This document shows, piece by piece, positions 55,425-64,000 of a stretch of DNA of 64,000 nt. The stretch lies in contig ML976674.1 of NCBI GenBank assembly GCA_010015655.1, positions 186,001-250,000 on the forward strand, written 5' to 3'. A model generated the notes under the pieces. The model was given only the letters and a program-made list of their open reading frames with translations, ran no database searches and was not told where the DNA came from. Each line of letters begins with the position of its first letter. Positions within the stretch are counted from its first letter, which is position 1. This DNA is from Bimuria novae-zelandiae CBS 107.79 (taxonomy: Eukaryota; Ascomycota; Dothideomycetes; Pleosporales; Didymosphaeriaceae). The position numbers and the translations under genes were made by a program.

Positions 55425-56320
55425 ATGGCTTCAGATAACCATGTCACCCCTATAGGAGATGGCAAGAACAAGGCGCACAAACCTGACTTATATAACAGCA
55501 ATCGTACCCTCCTTGATACCTAGCTCTTACAGCTAGACCTCTATTTCTTCGACTAAAACTAAGACCTTAAAGATAAGAAGAAGGTTATCTTCGCTGCGAC
55601 CTATATGCAAGGAAGCGCTAAAGAATAGATCTATCCTTACTTAGTTAAGTACTTAGACATGGACCACGATAACAAAGACAAGGAGTATATTAACAAACAT
55701 ACTAATGTAATTAACATTATTAAAGACTACAATAACTTTAAGACATGCCTTCGACAAATGTTTAGAATTACTAACAAAATAGCTATTACTAGACAAGCAA
55801 TCTAAACAGTTCGCTAATACTAATCCGTAACTAAATACATAGCCAAGTTTCGCAAGTATGCAGTGCAACTTGACTAGGAGGATAAATCTCTTAAGATAAT
55901 GTATAAATAAGGCCTTAAACGCAATATGCGCGAAGAACTCCTACATAGTAGTATAAAAATAGAGACTTTAAAAGAACTATACAAAGAGACTATCCGCATT
56001 AACAAGGAATAGTTCGCTTTGCAGAAAGAATTCCGCAAGAACCCAAGGAACGCCAGTTTCGGACGACAGGCACCTATAGTCTACAGGGCGCCACCAAAAG
56101 CACCTCGACGCCAGCAACGCAACTACTACGGACCCTAACCTATAGAAGATGTCCAGTTTAACAACCTGGAAAAGGGAACAGGAAAGGCCATAGGCTTCCG
56201 AAAGCCTAACTAACGTATCTTAGATAGAACCCGACAATAGGGGACCGAGACGCGTAAATGCTTTACATGTGGCAAACTAGGCTACATCGCCAGGAACTAC
56301 AGATCTAAGAATAAGGTTAT
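55425..56320 (+). pseudogene. Gag remnant of the chromovirus
   Basis: From ATG 55425 (MASDNHVTPIGDG) the frame is kept, with RIP stops, to a zinc knuckle near 56247-56310 read as KCFTCGKLGYIARNYRSK. This is a CCHC motif whose His and last Cys are now Tyr (C-to-T and G-to-A changes). Confidence 0.8.
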
Positions 56321-57373
56321 TAGATAGTTAAACGTACTATCCGTCGATAAAAAAGAAACCACTAACGAAGAATGGCAGGTAATAGACACTATTAAGCAGA
56401 TCGACATCTATAATAAAGAATTAGAGCGATTAGAATCGCCTGACTTACGACTCTACAAGAATATACACGAAAGTTCAGACGATAAAGGAAAGGAGAAGGA
56501 ACCAACACCTCGATCTCTTACACCTTACCCTAGCTAGAACAAACCTGTTACTAGCAAGACAACGAATGTTTTCGACTTCTTAGAAAAACACCAACTAAGG
56601 AAAGGAGATTTTAGGTTTACGGTAATAAAATAACAAGACTACGCAGAAGCATTTTTTCACGCTTACTAACCTGACCTAGTTAGTAAAGCGGCACGAGAAA
56701 TGGCGGACTATCGCTACGCCCACGAAGACCCCAAGAAGAAATACCTAAATAAAAGCCTAAACTACGAACTACAGTACGACCTAGACCACCGTAACCCTAC
56801 GCATAAGACTATACAATAGACCCTCTGCGGAGAAGACCAATGTACTATTTATTACTAAGCCAAGAAATACAGTTACTTTCCCTAAACGTACTAACAATGC
56901 AAATAGGAGTAGTTTAACTACCTTATCGCCTATTATAACGTTTACCTTTAGGACAAGCGTAAAACGCGATACTTTTCACACCTTAACTAAGCGCTAAACT
57001 AAGTAATATTACTACTAATTAACGGAAAATACGCATCTAACAAATAGCAAACATACTTACACCCTAATTACGAGGAATACAAAGAGTAAAAGGGAAAGCA
57101 TAGGTTCAATCGCATACTAAAAGGGACTACGAACCTCAGGATTAAAACGGTAACGAAGGAAGAAGACGGTGAAGCTCTCCTAGAAAAGGCCTAGTAGTAG
57201 CCTTAGGAGAAGAAGAAGGAAGGACACCTTAAGCCTATAAAGACACTTATAGAAAAGATGTCTTTTTTAGACCTAGGCTCAGGAGGGAAGACGCCTTCAG
57301 AGAACTAAATGCTATAAATAGTTAGGCATTAATTAAGCTACCAGTATAGCTTAAAGAAATATAGATAAAAGCC

Positions 57374-57616
57374 ATGCTAGACTCAGGAGCACAGGAAAGT
57401 TATGTGTTAAAAAAAGCACTTAATAGAGCGGGACTCTATAAGCGCAAGAAGGCTATGCCCTATGCTATCTATATTGCGAATAGACAACTAATACCTGGCA
57501 AAGCAACGATTAAATACGAGGTTGAAACTACCCTTATAATCTATAGACACCAGGAAGCGATTACCCTTAACATTATTAAGGAAGCTAATCACGACGTAAT
57601 TTTAAGACTACCCTAA
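57374..57616 (+). pseudogene. Aspartic protease remnant of the chromovirus
   Basis: Open 80-codon stretch MLDSGAQESYVLKKALN... with the DSGA active-site motif of retroviral-type proteases, ending in ANHDVILRLP. Part of the broken polyprotein. Confidence 0.75.
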
Positions 57617-58059
57617 TTAAGGAAGCACAATCCCACAATTAACTAGGAAAGAAAAAAGCTATCCTTTAAGCGCTACAACTATGTATTGCAAGCAAAGCCT
57701 ACGCATTAATAGAGCATAATAGTAGATAAGAGAGCTATTAACACTATAGTCTCGCGATAGATAGTCGAAAAACGAAAGAAACCCTTGGCAGACGCTAGCA
57801 GGAACCACCAGGTCACAGAGCGCAAGAAGATAGATAAAAGCACAAACCATAAAATTCCGGAATGCTATTAAGCATGGAATCATATGTTCACTAAGAGAGA
57901 AGGAAAAGCAAACCTTCCAGAACATCAGCCCTAGGATCTAGCGATAGACCTAGTTAAAGGGAAAACGCCACCCTTTAGACCACTATATAGCAAGACGGGA
58001 AAAGAACTCTAACAAAAAAAAGAATTTATCAAGACAAATCTCGCAAAAGGATACATATA

Positions 58060-60620
58060 ACTATTAAAGTTACTAGTAGCCAGCCCTTTTATGTTTATTA
58101 TAAAGAAAGACGGCACACCACAACCATATATTAACTATTAGAAGATCAACGACATAACGATTAAAAATTAATACCTACTACCAAACATCTCAGAATTAAG
58201 AGACCGACTCTCAAGAGCCAAACATTTTACACTAATAGATTTACGAGATGGATACTACCTTATACAAATTAAGAAAGGTGACGAGTGGAAGACAGCGTTT
58301 AGATTACGCTATAGACTATTCGAATACATAGTTATGCCTTTTAGACTCACTAACGCACCAGCAAACTTCTAAGCACTAGTTAACTACGTACTCCGCAACT
58401 ATCTAGATATATTCGTTATCGCATACATAGATAATATACTTGTTTACTCTAAGAACAATTCAGATCATGTTCCGCATATACAAATAGTGTTAATAGCATT
58501 AGACAAGGCACACCTTAGAATTAAGCTAAAGAAGTGCTAATGGCACGTAATATAACTTAAATTCCTAGGACACGTTATTAGCATAGAAGGAATTAAAGTC
58601 GTATCTAACAAGATCAAATGCATTAAGAACTAGCTAATACTAAAGACGGCAAAGAACATCCAAGAATTCTTAGGATTCTATAGATTTAATTAACAATTTA
58701 TTAAGGACTATGCAAAGATCACAATACCACTTATAAACCTTACGAGAAAAGACACACTATTCGTATAGACCGTAGAGTGTAGAATATCGTTCTAACTCTT
58801 AAAAACTGCATGTATTATGCCACCAGTACTCATCCACTTCAGGGATGGAAAACCACTACGAATCGAAACGGACGCAAGCGACCTCGCAATAGGCGCCTGC
58901 GCAAAATAAGAAAAAGATGGCAAATGGCACCCTATTATATATTACTCATGCAAGTTTACTAACACGGAAGCACGATATAACGTACACGATAAAGAACTAT
59001 ATGCAATTATTAAAACACTAAAGCACTAGAGAATCTACGCTTTTAGCTACTCTACACTCGAGATCTTCACGGACTATAAGAACCTTACACGCTTTACGAC
59101 CACGAAGGAACTTACGCTAAGACAGGCAAGATAGTTAGAAACGCTTAAATAATATAAATTTAAGATTGTATACACACCTGGTAAAGAAAATGGACAAGCA
59201 GACGCACTTAGCCAATAACACGATCTTATAGGGGATAAAGTTAAAACCTACTCCGCAATACTAAAACAAAATCCTAACGGTTCTTTAGAACCCACGGCAG
59301 AACTCAATCAACTCCTTGTACTTACACGAGAAGTACCTAAGGAATAACAGATAGAGGTCATATAATAATACCACGACGACCCTATATACGGACACCCTGG
59401 AATTAAAAAAATAATAGAACTAATTCAGAGGAACTACAGCTTTAAAGGAATTAAGGAAGTAATAGCAACCTACATACGCAAATATGCAAAATGCTAACGC
59501 AATAAACACATAATATATCTTAAGTATAGAGAGATGCAAGCCATCCAGATACCTATAGTACCATAGGAAGACATTGTAATAGACTTTGTTACAGGATTGC
59601 CAAAATCAAAAGACCCTACAAATAGAGTAAGCTATGACGTAATACTGGTAATCGTATGCAGATTCACTAAATATATAGAACTACTACTATGCAAAAAGAT
59701 AATAACGGTAACGGAACTAGCATTCCTTATCCTAGATCGACTTATACGATACCATAGCATTCCAAAGACAATTATTAGCGACAGAGACAAGCTCTTTACT
59801 TTAAACTACTAGATAACACTTACGGCACTTATTAGAACAAAACGAAAACTATTAATAGCCTACCACCCACAGACGGACGGACAAACAGAACGTACAAATT
59901 AAATAATAGAAACGTACCTACGCATCTACTGTAACAACCAGAAGAATAACTAGATTTCCTTACTACTAATGGCACAATTAGCATATAACAACAAGATATC
60001 AGCAGTAATTGGATATACACCGTTCTATATAAACCACGGAAGACATCCATATCTCTTTAATTAGACATTTCCTACTATTATTAGAACGGAAGAAGCCATT
60101 AACACGGCTATAAAAATAAAAGAAATACATTAATAACTCCGAGAAAACCTTAAGAAAGCTTAACAGTAAAGCATTTCCTACACGAATCGAAAAAGAAAAA
60201 CGGCACCTTAGCTAAAGAAGGGGGATAAAGCATACCTACTTACGAAAAATCTTTAAACCCAAAAGAAAAAGCACAAGAAACTAGATCATGTTAAAATTAG
60301 ACCATTTTTTATTTCTGAATAAATATTACCAGTTAACTACTAATTAGAATTACCACCAGACGCTAAGATACATCCGGTATTCCATGTTAATTAATTAGAA
60401 CCTGCAGACCCAGAAACACCAGTCGAAACCACCTTCTATCACCAGCCAGAAGAAGAAACCGAATTCGAAGTTAAAAAGATACTACGACACACAGATCAGC
60501 CACGCACATATCTTATTAAATAAAAAGGATACCTACACAGCGAGAACACATAGGAACCTAAGGAAAACTTAGCAAACTACAAACAATTACTCTACTAATA
60601 CTACAGGAATATACCTAAGA
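58060..60620 (+). pseudogene. RT-RNase H-integrase-chromodomain remnant
   Basis: Order with stops: RT ([34 protein letters not shown] near 58420-58445, where YMDD became YIDN); RNase H (RIETDASDLAIGACA near 58860); integrase (DFVTGLPKSKD, VIVCRFTKYIELL, ISDRDKLF, AYHPQTDGQTERT, 59580-59900); then a chromodomain (FEVKKILRHTD, KGYLHSENT, EPKENL, 60455-60600). Confidence 0.85.
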
Positions 60621-61216
60621 GCCGCTCGCGGTTATAGGTAAGGTACTAAAGTAATTATCTAATAACCCTAGTGTCGACCACATTAGAGGAGAGAAGCCAA
60701 CAGTGGCCGCCACGGCAGAATAGTCCTCTAACGCCGCCTCTACTTCCAACTCTCCAGCAGCATCTATTTTAGACATAAGGCATTACGCCTTCTTCTTAGC
60801 ACGCTCTTTAGCCTGCTATAATATTTTCTTATTTTGCAAAAGTCAGATTAACACTTCTACTAACAACTTCTTATCCGCATCTACCTTCTTTTTATACTTA
60901 TCACGAGTCTTGTCTAACGATGCCTATAATAAGTTTACGCAAGGCTTTTATGCACAGATGCACTTAGAACACTTTAGACAGGCGTTAGGATTAGATAACG
61001 GCATAATAATGCACTTAGAGCTAGAAAGTAAGTAACGATTACAAGAGATAGAATAGACAACACTATTATAGCAAGTTTCGATGCTAAGACAGATAGCGCA
61101 GGCTTTAGCAAAAGATATTATAGCAAAGCGCACCAAGAAGTAAGGCAACCGAACTTTATCTATTAGTAAAGACAGGTTATGTAATTTGAGGACGAATCGT
61201 CGGAGAGGGGGGATGA

Positions 61217-61644
61217 TGTTAGGATCTGTATTTAGCATCACCAGGCTAATATTCTGAGACGACTAAGGTCTTATGGGAGCCAATGGTGGCATAGCTATGG
61301 GCAGGTCACGTGACTGCTCGAAGTGCTCGAAGCGAGCAAGTCGAGCATATGCAGAAAACTAAGGCTGCGCTTGACATGCTCGAAGCGAGCAAGTCGAGCA
61401 TGCTAAGTATATATAGAACATGAGGATGGACTCTTCCACCTCGTGTTTAACCTGTTTATCAATCTATTGTTTGGATCTGACTAAGCAACCTTGTTGATTT
61501 GATTGTGCTGTACACACCTTCGATACCAACGCCCCAGTGATAAGCGCAAGCTATTACTACGCCCCTCTCTTGTCCTACTAGTATTCCTGCCCGAGAACCA
61601 ACCTTAGCCCCTTAGGGATTAGCTATCTCTTTGGGATCTTAACA
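61217..61644. repeat. 3' LTR of the chromovirus (428 bp)
   Basis: Same LTR but 53 bp longer: the GC-rich palindromic unit (GCTCGAAGCGAGCAAG) occurs twice, around 61327 and 61379, separated by unique sequence. The 5' LTR has it once. Confidence 0.93.
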
Positions 61645-64000
61645 TCTACGTCTTAGCGCGAACGATTATGCGCAGCGAGCTATTAGCTTATAAAGGAGTA
61701 ATAGCTAGGGAAACAAAAGGATAGCCTCCCTGTTTATAACTAAACTCTAGGCATTAGGAGTCGACAAGAATAAAATATAGTAATTCCTAAGCAAAGTTAA
61801 AGCACTTATTAACCTCTAAAACACCTTTTAGACTCTACCGCAAGAAGTAAAAGAACTAACTAAAGAAATAGTAGGGGAGCGCTAAGAACCCCTAATAACA
61901 TAATAATACTTTTAAGAGACAAAAGGTATAAATTAGCCATTAGAAGCAAACCAACAGATAGAGCTACTAAAGAGATTAATAGTAGAGCTCGTCTTGAACT
62001 AAGGAAGAAGCCGCCGCCCTAAGATCCCTAACTTAGCTTACTTTAACAGCGAACGATGGGATTACTGCCGCTTTAGAATAGTAATGCGATATAAGCTCCT
62101 AGAGGATAAGGACTACCTCGGAAATATACCTAGATATATTATTATTTAATTAACAGGACGTGCAGCGACGGTGGGAATTATATATTTAGACTACTACCTA
62201 GGGTGCACTAAAGCTAACCTCTAGGAGCTACTGGACCGTAACTTTTATAACTACCTAGCGAAAGAAATCGCGCGTAACCGCTTACTTATAATGTAATAAG
62301 GGAACTAGAAGCTTCGTGACTTTAACCTTAACTTTAATAACTATGCTATAGAAGCCGAGGAGCATAGTTAGGAGATCTTAAAAAACCTATACCTTTAGAG
62401 CCTCAGCGAGGACTTACGGGACTAAATAGTTATAGTAGATATAGATAATAATTAGGACCTGTAAGGGGTCTAAAAGAGGGTTAATAAGGTTAAAGAAAAC
62501 CTCTTCTAAAACACATTACGCCTGCTAAAGTTTTCTGCCAAGAATAGGGCGCCAGACGAAATAGATTAGGAACCTACCTAAGCTAACCCTGGAAGGATGT
62601 CCGGCCGACGAAGCCAAGATAAAAGACACTAAGTAATAGACGGAGCCACGGGATACAGGTCTAGTAACACCTAGAAACAAGCCACGTGGGTGTCGCGCGA
62701 GGTAATAGAAATCTATAAGAAGAATAGTTTCTATTTTTATTATAGAGATACGGGACATTGCGTGAAGTAGTGTAAACTTTTACCTATAATAAAGCTAGCA
62801 CAAGTTCGCGCCGCTACACCCGCTACTAAGGGATCCTTTAACAAAAAGTTTAATATAGCCTTTACTAATTTAGAAAACTAGGTCCTCCTAGCAACAGTCG
62901 CCGCCAGGAGGTAGAAGTAGGAAAAGGGTAGAAGATAAGTTTTAATAACTTTTAAAGGCTATAGCTAGACTTAACACTAGTAATAGTACACTTGCTTATT
63001 AATGACATTGTGTTTGCATTGACAATAATTAATTTAGGTTATTTAACCTTTAAATTTATATTAAAAAACTTATAACGAAAGCCTACCTACAGCGCAAGAA
63101 CCTACCCTATCTATAAAAGGTTATTAGTGTTAGAGGCATGCGACTCTTCGTACGCGAAGTAGTCTAATTAGAAGTAAATATTAATAGCTATATAGAATTA
63201 ATGTGATTATACGTCTTACCTAATAACGGGTTGTACGACCTAATCCTCGGCCTAACCTGGATAAAGAAGAATAGGGTTAAACTGGCCCTAGCGAAGAAAT
63301 TAATCTAGATTAGAAGTTTAGGCACCCGCATCCGTGACCAAGAAGGCAAGAAACTATTAATAAAGCCCTAAGGGGTATTAGCCACAGCCTTTATAGCCCT
63401 GGATTAGCGTAATTAACGCCTAAGAAACAGGGCCAAGGTGTTTTCTATATTAATAAAGGATATACAGAAGGCGTTAACCCGTAAGCTAAAGGTAAACCTA
63501 CGAGAGTTACTACCTAAAGCTTTTAAGGACTTATAGCGTATCTTCTACAGGGAACAAGCTGACAAGCTCCCCCCGCACCGTGGACCTGGAGTGGATCTTT
63601 TCATCCCTCTCGTGGAAAAAGATGGCAAGGCCCCGGAAATCCCCTACAGCCCTCTATTTAATATGTCTCGCGAAGAGTTGCTCGTCCTTTAAAAAGAGCT
63701 TACTAAATACTTAAATAAAGGCTTTATTTAGGTAAGCAAGTCCAGCGCCGCCGCCCTAGTATTATTTACTAAGAAACCTAGCGACGGACTGCGCTTCTAC
63801 ATTAATTATTAAGCCTTAAACGCTATTTTAAAGAAGGACTAGTACCTTCTACTATTAATTAGCAAGACCCTTTAGCTCCTCGCGAAGGCCAAATAGTTTA
63901 GTAAACTTAATATAATCTAAGCCTTCTATAAGCTTTAGATAGCAAAAGGCGAGGAATAGAAAACAGCGTTTAGAACCTAATTTAGTTTTTATAAGTGGCT
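61645..64000 (+). mobile_element. Right part of the split Gypsy element, cut by window end
   Basis: Continues the element begun at 54587. A gag-like frame (about 62030-62930) contains a RIPed knuckle near 62730-62775 (FYFYYRDTGHCVK-stop-CK, for CFYCRDTGHCVKQC). A protease-like stretch lies at 63200-63290 (GLYDLILGLTWIKKN-like). RT begins near 63540: LPPHRGPGVDLFIPLVEKDG, YSPLFNMSREELLVL, KPSDGLRFYINY, KTAFRT at the window end. Many TAG/TAA; not functional. Confidence 0.85.

Larger units (their letters stand above)
55003..61644 (+). mobile_element. Complete RIPed Gypsy chromovirus, TSD TCTAC (6642 bp)
   Basis: LTRs 55003-55377 and 61217-61644 (TGTTAGGATC...TTAACA), with TCTAC duplicated at 54998-55002 and 61645-61649. 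A purine-rich tract (GGAGAGGGGGGATGA) precedes the right LTR. Domain order gag, protease, RT, RNase H, integrase, chromodomain defines a Gypsy chromovirus. All frames carry numerous TAG/TAA; not functional. Confidence 0.95.

Noticed and set aside
1..64000. Secondary-metabolite cluster around the SDR gene
   Set aside because: No PKS, NRPS, terpene synthase or transporter is present; a lone SDR beside a GH43 and a histidine kinase does not make a cluster.

Overview
The window comes from a filamentous ascomycete. The genes have short introns (46-154 bp) with CTGAC/CTAAT branch points, and gene content is typical of Pezizomycotina: a hybrid histidine kinase, a GH43 arabinofuranosidase, a CAP59-type mannosyltransferase, and a CaMKK-type kinase with an RP insert. 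Long AT-rich blocks carry the C-to-T/G-to-A decay left by repeat-induced point mutation (RIP): reading frames full of TAA/TAG, and zinc-knuckle Cys turned to Tyr. A Dothideomycete (Pleosporales-like) is my inference from this mosaic; the species cannot be read from the sequence.

Layout. 1-600: RIPed repeat. 1136-8705: gene island with a two-exon SDR, a GH43 gene carrying one in-frame amber codon, a small hypothetical protein, and a five-exon GAF hybrid histidine kinase on the minus strand. 9180-11012: a Fot1/pogo element (A). 11496-12683: fragments of a hypothetical gene or genes holding a small TIR element. 13250-24936: a transposon graveyard with a Tc1/IS630 remnant, pogo element B (14531-16401), and a minus-strand Gypsy split by a complete Copia element (17971-23442, TSD AAAGT), closed by a little-mutated collapsed Copia relative (TSD ATACT). 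25130-28987: a decayed regulator-like reading frame, a CAP59 mannosyltransferase, and the 3' part of an unknown gene. That gene stops at a chain of three pogo elements (C, D, E; 29127-35469), each at a TA, with E inside the terminal repeat of D. 37464-45496: a housekeeping island with LSG1 and LTV1 divergently paired (60S and 40S ribosome maturation), BET5/TRAPPC1, and a CaMKK-type kinase. 46832-48893: a long-armed foldback element abutting a GC-rich Tc1 copy across a single shared TA. 49600-64000: RIPed Gypsy elements, including a complete chromovirus (55003-61644, TSD TCTAC) nested in another Gypsy.

The most unusual pattern is in the pogo-like terminal repeats. Four families with unrelated terminal sequences (A, B, C, E) each carry an 11-13 bp motif twice at exactly 17-bp spacing. 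In A, B and C this is followed by a shared ACCCCACCAAA box. RIP is also edge-sparing: the tips of elements are intact while the interiors are destroyed.
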